A DNA stretch of 64,000 bases, from the NCBI RefSeq assembly GCF_004345855.1, contig NZ_SLXN01000003.1, positions 1 through 64,000 of the forward strand, read 5' to 3'. The position numbers and the translations under genes are program-made. Below, piece by piece: positions 11,148-21,144 of this stretch; the first letter of the stretch is position 1; each line of letters opens with the position of its first letter. The notes beneath the pieces are model-generated. The model was not told where the DNA came from. It saw nothing but the letters and a program-made list of their open reading frames with translations, and did no database searches. The DNA is from Sphingomonas sp. BK235 (GTDB lineage: Bacteria; Pseudomonadota; Alphaproteobacteria; Sphingomonadales; Sphingomonadaceae).

Positions 11148-11247
11148 AGCGTCATCCTGAACTCGTTTCAGGATCCATGGGCCCGCGTACGCCGCAGCCG
11201 GAGAGTATGCGGCACGGTGGATCCTGAAACGAGTTCAGGATGACGCT
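11148..11247. repeat. palindromic repeat, type C
   Basis: AGCGTCATCCTGAACTCGTT / TCAGGATCCA on the left and TGGATCCTGAAACGAGTTCA / GGATGACGCT on the right: about 30 bp of nearly perfect inverted arms with a 40-bp centre. It lies between the divergent GH43 and esterase genes. Other copies at 25213, 29752 and 58823; half copy at 56115. Confidence 0.9.
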
Positions 11248-11336
11248 CTAGGAAGAGAGGGCGGGTGAATTGCTCCTTACACCGCCGCTCTCATCGCTTG
11301 CGCCCCTCCGGGAATGCTGTAGAACATATCAGATAG

Positions 11337-12572
<1,236 letters not shown>

Positions 12573-12728
12573 ACCGCGTCCGCCTTCTACCTTGTCTATA
12601 AGCCGCTGTTATGTCGGCCAAATTTCTAGAGACGGGGCAGGCGGGGGAAGAACCGGGCGGAAAGGCAACAGCAAGTTTTTATTCGCGAGACCGAGTTGAC
12701 ACCGAGGGCGGTATGACTAGGCTTCCAT

Positions 12729-12740
12729 GGTAACGTTACC
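12729..12740. promoter_or_regulatory. LacI-type operator palindrome
   Basis: GGTAACGTTACC is a perfect 12-bp palindrome with the central CG typical of LacI-family operators; with its flank it reads TGGTAACGTTACCG. It would overlap the transcription start predicted from TTGACA 12696 and TAGGCT 12718, a position suited to repression of the TonB receptor. Confidence 0.5.
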
Positions 12741-12783
12741 GTTCTTCGCGAGCGACCCATCAAAGAGGTCGGGCGAAGGGTGG

Positions 12784-12795
12784 CGGTACGTACCG
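12784..12795. promoter_or_regulatory. second palindrome upstream of the TonB receptor
   Basis: CGGTACGTACCG is a perfect 12-bp palindrome 55 bases (centre to centre) after the LacI-type site. Similar central design; it could be an auxiliary operator. Confidence 0.3.
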
Positions 12796-13032
12796 GTCGC
12801 GGTGCGAGAGTAGAGGAGGAGGATCGCTGCCGTCGGCGGATCGGCGGCAAGGCATTCGGTTCGACGCACGACAGCAACACGGCCACGATCGCGCATGATC
12901 GCTGGCGCCGGGTCTTGCCGCGCGCGCTCGTCCTCTTGGATCGACGAACCCATTAGTGCGGCCCGTACGCGGGCCGGCTGCCGCCGGCGCTCGTCCGGCG
13001 GAGATCAACGATAGAAGAACTGGGAGTAGGGG

Positions 13033-16000
13033 ATGATGATGAGAGCAGAGACGATCGCGCATCGCGCGCGGGTGCGGACCGGCGCCGCGCTGGCCGCGAT
13101 GGTGGCGGCCACCCTCGTTGCGGGCGCGGCCAGCGCGCAGTCGGCGCCGGCCGGACAGGAAGCGGGCACCGCGACGACGCCGCCCGAGGTGCCGCCGCAG
13201 CTCGACACCACCGCCGGCTCCACCGCCCAGCCGGAGCAGGGAACTGCGTCCAGCCGCGACGCCGCCGCGCAGGACATCATCGTCACCGGCTCGCGCATCA
13301 CCACGAGCGGCTTCACCGCGCCGACGCCGACGACGGTGATCGATTCCGGCGCGATCGCGGCCAACGCCCAGCCCAACGTCTTCACCACGATCGCGCAGCT
13401 GCCGTCGCTCCAGGGCTCGAGCGGCACCAGCGTCAACACCTTCAGCACCTCGAGCGGCGCGCAGGGGCTGAGCTCCTTCTCGCTGCGCGGCGTGGGCGCG
13501 ATCCGCACGCTGACGCTGATCGACGGCCAGCGCGTCGTCGGCGCCAACGTCACCGGCGTGCCCGACGTCAGCCAGTTCCCGCAGCTGCTGATCAAGCGAG
13601 TCGACGTGGTCAACGGCGGCGCCTCCGCTTCCTACGGTTCGGACGCGGTCGGCGGCGTGGTCAACTTCATCACCGACACGCGCTTCAAGGGCGTGAAGGG
13701 CAACGTCCAGGGCGGCATCACCGATTATGGCGACAACGAGCAGGTGCTCGTCCAGCTCGCCGCGGGCACCAGCCTGCTCGACGACCGGCTGCATATCGTC
13801 GGCAGCACCGAATATGCGCGCGACGAGGGTGTCGGCGGCGGCGAGTTCGGCATCGGGCTCGCCGGCGGCCGCGACTGGTTCAAGCAGACGACGCTGGTCA
13901 ATCGCAACGTCACCAACGACGGCTCGCCGCAATATGTGCTGCGCGACTTCGCGCAATCGATCACCTTCGCGAAATACGGCCTGATCACCGCCGGGCCGTT
14001 GCAGGGCACCGCCTTCGACCAGTCGGGCAGCCCGTTCCAGTTCCAATACGGGTCGAACGGCGTGCCGTCGCGGACATCGTCGGGGGCGGTGATCGGCTGC
14101 TTCGCCGGTTTCTGCCAGGGCGGCGACCTCTCCGGCAACGTCGACGCCGGCCGCTCGCTGCTGTCGGGGCTGGAGCGGCTCAACAGCTATGGTCGGATCG
14201 GCTTCGACTTCGCGCCCAACAACGAGATCTATGTCACCTCGAACATCGCACAGGTGAAGACCAACAACCAGCCGGTCGGCGGGCAGAACCGCCCGGCGCT
14301 GACGATCCAGTGCGCCAATCCCTATGTCCCCGCGCAGGTCAAGGCGGCCTGCGCCACCGCGGGGATCACGCAATTCCAGTTCGGCACCAGCAACGCCGCG
14401 CTGGGCAACACCCAGGTCCATACCGATCGGCGCCAGTATCGCTTCGTGGTCGGCGCCAAAGGACGCCAGCCGGTGTTCGGATCGGACTGGAGCTACGATA
14501 TCTACGTCGAGCACGGCACCAACCGTACCAAGATCGACGTCGACAACATCCTGCTGACCAACCGCTTCAACAACGCGATCAACGCCACGACGCTCGACGG
14601 CGCGATCGTCTGCGCCAATCCGGTCGCGCGCGCCGCGGGGTGCCAGCCGCTCAACGTCTTCGGCGGCAACCCGTCGCAGCAGGCGCTCGACTATGTCATG
14701 CCCGCCAATGGCCCGCGGCAGCGCACGCGCCAGACGCAGGACGTCGCCAGCCTCAACTTCTCGGGCTCGCCGTTCAGCTCCTGGGCCGGGCCGGTGTCGC
14801 TCGCGTTCGGCGGCGAGTTCCGGCACGAGTTCTACAAGGTCACCGCCGACCCTTATGGCGCGGGTATCGAGAACCAGCCGTACGACTCGATCTATCCGTT
14901 CGATCCGGTCCAGCTGCCCGGGGGCAACAACTGGTATGCCGGCAACTACAAGAACGGCACCGGCGCCTATAGCGTGAAGGAGGCGTTCGTCGAGGTCGAC
15001 GTGCCGCTGCTCAACGGCGACTCGGTCGGTCGTGCCAGCGTCAACGGCGCGGCGCGCGTCACCGACTACAGCACCTCGGGCACGGTCTGGGCGTGGAAGG
15101 TCGGCGGTACCTGGGACCTGCCGATCGACGGCTTCCGCCTGCGCGGCGTGACCTCGCGCGACGTGCGCGCGCCCAACCTGTCCGAGCTGTTCGCCGCGCC
15201 GGTGACGACGACGCAGCCGAACTTCTTCGACCCGTTCCGCAACGTCAACGTGCTCGCGATCCAGAACACGATCGGCAACCCCAACCTGACGCCGGAGATC
15301 GCGCGCAACACCACCGCGGGCATCTCCTTCTCGGGATCGAGCTGGGCGCCGGGGCTGAGCCTGTCGTTCGACTGGTACAAGCTCAAGATCACCGACGTGA
15401 TCTCGAGCCTGGGCGCGGGTGACATCGTCAACCTGTGCTTCCGCAATGTCCTCCCCGAGACGTGCAGCGCCTTCAACCTGAACAACCAGGCCGGCCCCAA
15501 TTTCATCAACGTCCAGGCGTTCAACCTGGCGTCGATTGACACATCGGGCTTCGACATCGAGGCGAGCTACCGCTGGCAACGGCCGCTCGGGCTGCCCGGC
15601 CGCTTCACCGTGCGCGCGCTGGCGACGCATATCAGCAAGTTCGTCACCGACACCGGCCTCACCGGCACGATCCCCAACGACACCGCGGGCGTGAACACGG
15701 GCAATACGCCGGACTGGAAGTGGCTCGCGGTGCAGACCTACGAGACCGACGACTTCTCGCTGCTGGTGCAGGAGCGCTGGTTCAGCGACGGCGTGCTCGG
15801 ACACCAATATATCGAGTGCGGCCCGGGCACCTGCCCGGAGTCGACGCCGCAGCGCCCGACGATCGACAAGAACTTCATGCCGGGCGCGTTCTACATGGAC
15901 GTGGGCGGGACCTTCAACATCACCGAGGCGGTGACGGCCTATGCCAAGGTCGACAACCTCTTCAACCGCGACCCCGCCAAGTCGCCCTTCTTCGTCAACC

Positions 16001-16059
16001 CGGCGCTGTACGACGTGCTGGGGCGGACCTATCGTCTGGGGGTGCGCTTCAGCTTCTGA
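13033..16059 (+). CDS. TonB-dependent receptor
   Basis: A 1008-residue outer-membrane TonB-dependent receptor, taking up a large nutrient by proton-motive-force coupling through TonB. Residues 1-36 are a signal peptide (ending ASAQ), followed by a low-complexity Ala/Pro/Thr/Gln linker. The plug starts near DIIVTGSRI (about residue 80) with LPSLQGSSG, SLRGVGAIRTLTLIDGQRV and GGASASYGSDAVGGVVNFIT. A 22-strand barrel follows and ends in the canonical aromatic LGVRFSF. Placement beside xylan-type hydrolases suggests an oligosaccharide substrate; inferred. GGGAGTAGGGG is directly upstream; any of the three tandem ATGs (13033, 13036, 13039) could be used. Confidence 0.93.
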   Translation: MMMRAETIAHRARVRTGAALAAMVAATLVAGAASAQSAPAGQEAGTATTPPEVPPQLDTTAGSTAQPEQGTASSRDAAAQDIIVTGSRITTSGFTAPTPTTVIDSGAIAANAQPNVFTTIAQLPSLQGSSGTSVNTFSTSSGAQGLSSFSLRGVGAIRTLTLIDGQRVVGANVTGVPDVSQFPQLLIKRVDVVNGGASASYGSDAVGGVVNFITDTRFKGVKGNVQGGITDYGDNEQVLVQLAAGTSLLDDRLHIVGSTEYARDEGVGGGEFGIGLAGGRDWFKQTTLVNRNVTNDGSPQYVLRDFAQSITFAKYGLITAGPLQGTAFDQSGSPFQFQYGSNGVPSRTSSGAVIGCFAGFCQGGDLSGNVDAGRSLLSGLERLNSYGRIGFDFAPNNEIYVTSNIAQVKTNNQPVGGQNRPALTIQCANPYVPAQVKAACATAGITQFQFGTSNAALGNTQVHTDRRQYRFVVGAKGRQPVFGSDWSYDIYVEHGTNRTKIDVDNILLTNRFNNAINATTLDGAIVCANPVARAAGCQPLNVFGGNPSQQALDYVMPANGPRQRTRQTQDVASLNFSGSPFSSWAGPVSLAFGGEFRHEFYKVTADPYGAGIENQPYDSIYPFDPVQLPGGNNWYAGNYKNGTGAYSVKEAFVEVDVPLLNGDSVGRASVNGAARVTDYSTSGTVWAWKVGGTWDLPIDGFRLRGVTSRDVRAPNLSELFAAPVTTTQPNFFDPFRNVNVLAIQNTIGNPNLTPEIARNTTAGISFSGSSWAPGLSLSFDWYKLKITDVISSLGAGDIVNLCFRNVLPETCSAFNLNNQAGPNFINVQAFNLASIDTSGFDIEASYRWQRPLGLPGRFTVRALATHISKFVTDTGLTGTIPNDTAGVNTGNTPDWKWLAVQTYETDDFSLLVQERWFSDGVLGHQYIECGPGTCPESTPQRPTIDKNFMPGAFYMDVGGTFNITEAVTAYAKVDNLFNRDPAKSPFFVNPALYDVLGRTYRLGVRFSF

Positions 16060-16112
16060 TGGACGTGGGCGCGGTGCACGCGCACCGGTGTGCCGCCTGC
16101 TCTTAACGAAGA

Positions 16113-16206
16113 GTCATCCCGGCCTCGCGCCGGGACCCATCGTGCCGCCTACGCCACAGCGGTGGCGAAAGCGACACCATGGATGCCGGGTCGAGCCCGG
16201 CATGAC
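16113..16206. repeat. palindromic repeat, type A
   Basis: GTCATCCCGGCCTCGCGCCG / GGACCCATCGTGCCGCC opposite ACACCATGGATGCCGGGTCG / AGCCCGGCATGAC. It lies after the TonB receptor stop. Confidence 0.85.
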
Positions 16207-16309
16207 GGGAGGGCGTCGAGCGTCGAGAAGCTTAAGAGGGGGGCGGGCCCAGCGCACGGCTCGCGGCGCCGAGCCGCTTCCCACAGCATCTTACGTTGAT
16301 CGTATAAAC

Positions 16310-16318
16310 CCTATATGA
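16310..16318 (-). promoter_or_regulatory. GntR operator-like site D (regulator gene)
   Basis: On the minus strand this reads TCATATAGG, identical over 9 bases to sites A and B, followed by GTTTATACGA. It touches the first possible ATG of the gntR gene (16315), so either the gene is transcribed as a nearly leaderless message or translation begins further in. It suggests autoregulation. Confidence 0.5.
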
Positions 16319-17070
16319 TCGGGTCCGTACCTCCCACGGACCGGCGAACTCACTTGCGGCACCCCGACACGACCAGCACCGCCCCGACCCCCGCGCGCGC
16401 GGCGCGGCCTGCGCCCGGGCCGACCATGGTGGAGCGCGCGTATGACCATCTGCTCGACATGCTGATGAGCCTCAGGATCGCGCCGGGCGAGCGGATCGCG
16501 ATCGACACCGTCGCGCGCCAGCTCGGCATCTCGCAGACGCCGGTGCGGGAGGCGATGAGCCAGCTCGAGGCCGAGAAGCTGGTCTACAAGATGCCGAACG
16601 TCGGCTATCGCGCCAGCCCGCAGATGACGCGGCATGAGGTGCGCGATCTCTATACACTGCGCCAGCTGATCGAGCCCTACGCCGCCGCGCGCGCCGCCGA
16701 AGCGATGACCGACGAGGCCATCGCGACCTTGCGCGCGATCGACCGCGACATGTCGGGCGTGGCGGACGGAGACGCACGCGCTTACGCCCGCTTCGCCGAG
16801 GCCGATGCCGCGCTCCACCGGCTGATCGCGACCGCCAGCGGCAACCGCCTGATCGCGGACACGATCGAACGGCTCCACGCGCACCTCCATATCTTTCGCG
16901 CGCTCTACGCCACCAACGCGCCGCACGAGGCCGCGCGCGAGCATCGCGCCATCATCGACGCGTTGGTGGCGCATGATCCCGCCGCGGCCGAGCAGGCGGT
17001 GCGCCACCATCTCTTATGCTCGCAGCAGCGGATGGACGACGTGCTCGCGGAAACGACGCCAAGCACCTGA
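16315..17070 (+). CDS. GntR-family regulator, FCD subfamily
   Basis: Up to 251 residues. After a Pro/Ala-rich N-terminal tail, residues about 38-105 are the GntR winged helix (MVERAYDHLLDMLMSLRIAPGERIAI, QLGISQTPVREAMSQLEAEKLV). Residues about 115-240 are an all-helical FCD effector domain (DLYTLRQLIEPYAA, DAALHRLIATASGNRLI, EHRAIIDAL) with the Asp/His set that binds metal and organic acids in this family. It probably represses the following catabolic genes until a carboxylate intermediate binds. The start is uncertain: ATG 16315 overlaps an operator-like site, and ATG 16426 would remove the tail. A shared palindrome at four control points is its likely target. Confidence 0.9.
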   Translation: MIGSVPPTDRRTHLRHPDTTSTAPTPARAARPAPGPTMVERAYDHLLDMLMSLRIAPGERIAIDTVARQLGISQTPVREAMSQLEAEKLVYKMPNVGYRASPQMTRHEVRDLYTLRQLIEPYAAARAAEAMTDEAIATLRAIDRDMSGVADGDARAYARFAEADAALHRLIATASGNRLIADTIERLHAHLHIFRALYATNAPHEAAREHRAIIDALVAHDPAAAEQAVRHHLLCSQQRMDDVLAETTPST

Positions 17071-17100
17071 GAACATTCGACTGGCGCGACGTTCCGGCGC

Positions 17101-17129
17101 TTGACAGCCAACCGGCCCCTACTTAGTCA
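17101..17129 (+). promoter_or_regulatory. candidate promoter of the amidohydrolase-cytochrome operon
   Basis: TTGACA at 17101-17106 is a perfect -35 box; 17 bases later comes a weak -10, TAGTCA (17124-17129). The predicted start of transcription, about 17136, falls inside operator site A. Confidence 0.5.
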
Positions 17130-17131
17130 GA

Positions 17132-17146
17132 TCATATAGGATATGA
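17132..17146. promoter_or_regulatory. GntR operator-like site A
   Basis: TCATATAGGATATGA: perfect 6-bp inverted arms (TCATAT/ATATGA) with a 3-bp spacer, lying between the -10 region and the start codon at 17163. It is the best of four related sites at 16310, 17132, 27341 and 32449, and a good fit for repression by the adjacent GntR protein. Confidence 0.65.
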
Positions 17147-17162
17147 CATGGAGGGGAGTGCG

Positions 17163-18563
17163 ATGCGGCGGTTTCGCCCAGGTCGCGCGCGGGCGATGGC
17201 TCGCGTCGGCGTCGCGGTAGCGGCGCTGTGTCTCGGCGGCGGGGCCGCGGCGGAGACGGTGGTGCTCGACCATGTCACGCTCTTCGACGGCACGGGCAGC
17301 GCGCCCCGCGCCGACCAAGCGCTGGTGATGACCGACGGCCGCATCACTTGGGTCGGCGCCTCCGCTTCGCGGCCAAAGCCGAGCGGCGCCACGGTCGAAG
17401 ATCTGCGGGGCAAGTTCCTGATGCCGGGCCTGATCGACAGCCACGTCCATCTCGGGCTGGTCGACGGCGTCGATCAGAGCTTCCCCAAATATTACGACCG
17501 CGCCAATGTCGAGGCGCAGCTCAAGCTCTACGCGGCCTATGGTGTCACCTCGGTCTACACGCTCGGCACCGACGGTGACCTGATCCACCAGGTGATCGCC
17601 GATCAGCGCCGCGCCGGGCGGATCGACGTGGCGCGCGCCTACACCGCCGGACGGGGGGTGGTGTATAAGGGCAGCTACGGCGGCGTGCCGGGGCTGGAGC
17701 AGTCGGTGGCGACGCCGGCCGAGGCGACCGCGATGGTCCAGCGCGAGACCGCCAAGGGCGACGATTTCGTCAAATTGTGGATGGACGACGAGTTCGGCAC
17801 CGTCGCCAAGCGCATGCCCTATGAGGTGAGCAAGGCGGTGATCGACGCTGCCCACGCCGCGGACAAGAAGGCGGCGGCACACATCTTCTACTACGACAAC
17901 GCCGCGGAGCTGACGCGCGAGGGCGTCGACGTCTTCATGCACCAGGTGCGCGACCGTGTCGCCGACCCGGCGCTGACGGCCGCGATGAAGCGACGCGGCA
18001 CGTGGCAGCTCGCCTCGACGCTCAGCCGCGAGGCGAGCTTCACCTACACGCTGCTGCCCTTCGTCGACGAGCCGTTCTTCGCGCGCGGGGTCGCGCCGTC
18101 GACGATCGCCACGCTGAAGAGCCAGGAGCGGCAGCAGAAGCTCGCCGCGTCACCGCTGTTCCCGAAATATCCGCCGGTGCTGCGCAACGCGATGGCCAGC
18201 CTCGCCGCCGAGGCGAAGGCGGGGGTGCGCTACGGCATGGGGACGGACAGCGGGCCGACCGCGCGCTTCCCCGGCTATTTCGCGCACTGGGAGCTGGAGC
18301 TGATGGTCAAGGCCGGGCTCACGCCGCTCCAGGCGCTCACCGCCGCGACCGGCACCAACGCCAGCTTCCTGCGCGAGAACGAGAGCGGCGTGCTGAAGCC
18401 GGGCAAATGGGCCGACCTGCTCGTGCTCGATCGCGACCCGACGCGAGAGATCCGCAACACGCGCGCGATCAACGCGGTCTATGTCGCCGGGCGCAAGGTG
18501 CCGACGATCTGGCAGACCTGCGTCGGCCGCGCCCCCGACGCCTGCGGCACGGCCAGGCCGTGA
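17163..18563 (+). CDS. amidohydrolase-superfamily protein, exported
   Basis: A 466-residue metal-dependent hydrolase with a signal peptide (VGVAVAALCLGGGAAAE), hence periplasmic. The amidohydrolase pattern is present: GLIDSHVHLGL (His-x-His, near residue 94), KLWMDDE (likely Lys bridging metals), HIFYYD, a further His in DVFMHQVRD, and YGMGTDSGP with the late Asp. The substrate (an amide, lactone or ester) is unknown. ATG 17163 has GAGGGG at the right distance; ATG 17148 would lie at the operator edge. First gene of a six-gene operon; its stop overlaps the GTG of the MFS gene by 4 bases. Confidence 0.85.
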   Translation: MRRFRPGRARAMARVGVAVAALCLGGGAAAETVVLDHVTLFDGTGSAPRADQALVMTDGRITWVGASASRPKPSGATVEDLRGKFLMPGLIDSHVHLGLVDGVDQSFPKYYDRANVEAQLKLYAAYGVTSVYTLGTDGDLIHQVIADQRRAGRIDVARAYTAGRGVVYKGSYGGVPGLEQSVATPAEATAMVQRETAKGDDFVKLWMDDEFGTVAKRMPYEVSKAVIDAAHAADKKAAAHIFYYDNAAELTREGVDVFMHQVRDRVADPALTAAMKRRGTWQLASTLSREASFTYTLLPFVDEPFFARGVAPSTIATLKSQERQQKLAASPLFPKYPPVLRNAMASLAAEAKAGVRYGMGTDSGPTARFPGYFAHWELELMVKAGLTPLQALTAATGTNASFLRENESGVLKPGKWADLLVLDRDPTREIRNTRAINAVYVAGRKVPTIWQTCVGRAPDACGTARP

Positions 18564-19882
18564 CCCCCGCGAGCGCGCTGGCGGAGCCCGTACCGGCAGC
18601 GGGCGAGGGCGCGCTGCGCCCGACGCGAGTGCGCCACGCGGTGTTGTGGCTCACCGTGCTGGCCTATCTGATCACCTATATGGACCGTGTGGTGATCGCG
18701 ACCGCGGCGCCGTCGATCCAGAAGGAATATGGCTTCTCCCTCGTCACGATGGGCTGGATCTTCGCCGCCTTCCAGTTCGCCTATGCGCTGTTCCAGATCC
18801 CGGGCGGCTGGCTCGGCGACCGCTTCGGCCCGCGCCGCGCGCTGACCGGGGTGGTGGTGTGGTGGTCGAGCTTCACCGCGGCGACCGCGCTGACCTGGTC
18901 GGCGGGATCGATGATGGTGTGCCGCTTCCTGTTCGGCCTCGGCGAGGCGGGGGCGTTTCCGATCGCGACGCGCTCGCTGTCGCGCTGGATGCTGCCGGCC
19001 GAGCGCGGCTGGGCGCAGGGGCTCACTCACGCCGGTGCGCGGCTGGGCGGTGCGGTGACCCCGGTGTTCGTGGCGCTGCTGATCGTCGACTTCGGCTGGC
19101 GCATGCCGTTCCTGCTGTTCGCCGGCGTCGGGCTGGTCTGGGCGATCGTCTGGTTCGCCTATTACCGCGACACGCCGCGCGAGCATCGCCGCGTCAACGC
19201 GACCGAGCGCGCGATGATCGAGGAGGCGCTCGGCACCGGTCCGGCGCGCGCCAAGGTGCCGTGGCGCCGGCTGCTGCGGCAGCCGCAGCTCTGGACGCTG
19301 TCGGCGATGTATTTCTGCTACGCTTATTGCATCAACATCTTCCTGACTTGGTTCCCCAAGTACCTCCACGACGCGCGCGGCTACGATCTCGCGGTGATGG
19401 GGCTGTTCGCCAGCCTGCCGCTGATGGCGGGGGTGGTGGGCGATCTCGCCGGCGGCTGGACCTCGGACCTGCTGGTCAAGCGCGGTGCCGGGCTGAAGAT
19501 GGCGCGGCGCGTCGTCGCGTTGGTCGGGTTCGTCACCGCCGCGGTGATGATGCCGCTTGCCGCCGCGATCGACGCACCCGCCGCCAGCATCATCTGCTTC
19601 TGCGTCGCAGTGTTCGGGCTCGAGCTGACCGTCGGCGTATCCTGGGCGGTGACGCTCGACATCGGCGGCGAGTTCGCCGGCTCGGTTTCCGCGGTGATGA
19701 ACACGCTGGGCAATCTCGGCGCGGCGATCGCCGCCGCGGTGACCGGCTATATCGTCACCGTCAGCGGCTGGTTCCCCGCCTTCATGGTGCTCGCGGTGCT
19801 GTGCGCGATCGCTGCCCTCCTGTTCCTGCGGATCGACGCGTCGCGGCGGCTCGCCACCGCTGACGAGGTCGTCGCGGCATGA
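18560..19882 (+). CDS. MFS transporter, anion:cation symporter type
   Basis: A 440-residue inner-membrane carrier with 12 predicted helices, of the ACS branch of the major facilitator superfamily (relatives carry hexuronates, galactonate, phthalate and other organic anions). Family signs: YLITYMDRVVIATAAPSIQKE in helix 1, FQIPGGWLGDRFGPRRAL after helix 2, and the central loop before helix 7. GTG 18560 overlaps the preceding TGA (GTGA), indicating coupled translation. It likely imports the acid made by the periplasmic oxidation steps encoded further down the operon; that is inference from context. Confidence 0.88.
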   Translation: MTPASALAEPVPAAGEGALRPTRVRHAVLWLTVLAYLITYMDRVVIATAAPSIQKEYGFSLVTMGWIFAAFQFAYALFQIPGGWLGDRFGPRRALTGVVVWWSSFTAATALTWSAGSMMVCRFLFGLGEAGAFPIATRSLSRWMLPAERGWAQGLTHAGARLGGAVTPVFVALLIVDFGWRMPFLLFAGVGLVWAIVWFAYYRDTPREHRRVNATERAMIEEALGTGPARAKVPWRRLLRQPQLWTLSAMYFCYAYCINIFLTWFPKYLHDARGYDLAVMGLFASLPLMAGVVGDLAGGWTSDLLVKRGAGLKMARRVVALVGFVTAAVMMPLAAAIDAPAASIICFCVAVFGLELTVGVSWAVTLDIGGEFAGSVSAVMNTLGNLGAAIAAAVTGYIVTVSGWFPAFMVLAVLCAIAALLFLRIDASRRLATADEVVAA

Positions 19883-19899
19883 CTTCTGGAGACACTCGA

Positions 19900-21144
19900 A
19901 TGACGTCCGACCCGACCGTGCCAGCCCTGTTCGGCGCGGCGCGCCTGCCGCGCTCCATCCTGTTCGGGCGCGGCCAGCGCGCCGCGCTCGGCTCGGCCAG
20001 CGCGCGGCTCGGGAAGCGTGCTTTGCTCTGCACCGACGAGCGCCAGGCCGCGCAGCCTGAGTTCGCCGCGATGCTCGCCGATCTCGCCGCACACGGCGTG
20101 GAGACGCGCGTGTTCGACGGCACCGTGCCCGACCTGCCGCTGCGCTCGATCGACGCCTGCGTCGCCGCGGCGGGCGGCTTCGACGCGGACGTGGTGATCG
20201 GCGTCGGCGGCGGCAGCTCGCTCGACCTCGCCAAGGTGGCCGCGGTGCTGCTCACGCATGGCGGCAGCGTGCGCGACTATTACGGCGAGTTCGCGGTGCC
20301 CGGGCCGGTGATGCCGCTGGTCGCCGTCCCGACCACCTCGGGCACCGGCTCGGAGGCGACCCCCGTCGCCGTCGTCGCCGACGAGGAGCGCGGCGCCAAG
20401 GTCGGCATCGCCAGCCCGCATCTGATCGCGCAGGTGGCGATCTGTGACCCCGAGCTGACCGTCACCTGTCCGCCCGCGCTGACCGCTTTCTCTGGTGCCG
20501 ACGCGCTGACCCACGCGGTCGAGGCCTATACCACGCTGGCGCGCCCGATCGACGCGATGCTGACCGAGCAGCATGTGTTCGTCGGCAAGAACGTGCTGTC
20601 GGATCATTTCGCCAAGCTCGCCGTGACCAACGTGTTCCGCTACCTCGAGCGCGCCGTCGCCGACGGCAGCGACATCGAGGCGCGCGAGGGCGTGATGCTC
20701 GCCGCGCTCGCGGCGGGCTGCGCCTTCGGCACCGCCGGCACCGCGGCGGCGCACGCGCTGCAATATCCGGTAGGCAACCTCACGCATACCGCGCACGGGC
20801 AGGGCGTGGCGACGCTGCTCCCCTATGTCATGCAGTTCAACCGCCCCGCCTGCGCGGACGGATTCGCCGAGCTGGCCGAGCTGGTCGGAATCGCGGGTGC
20901 GACGCCGGCGGAGCGCGCGCAGGCGTTCATCGACGCGGTCGACGCCTTGTTCCAGCGGATCGCCATACCGCGCTCGCTCGCCGACCTTGGGTTGCGCGCC
21001 GAACAGCAGGACCATGTCGCGGAATATTCACTCAACGCGGCGCGGCTGATCAAGAATAACCCGCGGCCGCTCGATCTGGCCGCGATGCAGACCATCACGC
21101 GCGCCGCCTTCGCGGGCGACCGCGCCACGCTCCTCCACGCCTGA
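19900..21144 (+). CDS. iron-containing alcohol dehydrogenase
   Basis: A 414-residue group III (Fe-dependent) alcohol dehydrogenase, cytoplasmic, NAD(P)-linked. The nucleotide site is GVGGGSSLDLAKV, followed by PTTSGTGSEATP; metal ligands are in FSGADALTHAVEAY and AAAHALQYPVGNLTHTAHGQG. It interconverts an alcohol and an aldehyde, or reduces an enol-acid as maleylacetate reductases do. I chose ATG 19900, with TGGAGA at 19887; ATG 19879 overlaps the MFS stop and is the alternative. The next gene begins within its stop codon, and being an aldehyde dehydrogenase it suggests alcohol to aldehyde to acid in series. Confidence 0.88.
   Translation: MTSDPTVPALFGAARLPRSILFGRGQRAALGSASARLGKRALLCTDERQAAQPEFAAMLADLAAHGVETRVFDGTVPDLPLRSIDACVAAAGGFDADVVIGVGGGSSLDLAKVAAVLLTHGGSVRDYYGEFAVPGPVMPLVAVPTTSGTGSEATPVAVVADEERGAKVGIASPHLIAQVAICDPELTVTCPPALTAFSGADALTHAVEAYTTLARPIDAMLTEQHVFVGKNVLSDHFAKLAVTNVFRYLERAVADGSDIEAREGVMLAALAAGCAFGTAGTAAAHALQYPVGNLTHTAHGQGVATLLPYVMQFNRPACADGFAELAELVGIAGATPAERAQAFIDAVDALFQRIAIPRSLADLGLRAEQQDHVAEYSLNAARLIKNNPRPLDLAAMQTITRAAFAGDRATLLHA

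Larger units (their letters stand above)
12573..13032. other. 460-bp control region before the TonB receptor
   Basis: No gene is visible here. It contains two short perfect palindromes, GGTAACGTTACC and CGGTACGTACCG, and a TTGACA at 12696-12701 with a weak TAGGCT 16 bases later. This looks like the promoter and a long leader of the TonB receptor gene. Confidence 0.5.

Noticed and set aside
12760..15807. A 1015-codon open frame on the minus strand opposite the TonB receptor
   Set aside because: Opposite-strand frame of a GC-rich gene; composed of Arg/Gly/Asp-rich sequence with no domain. The plus-strand receptor explains the region.
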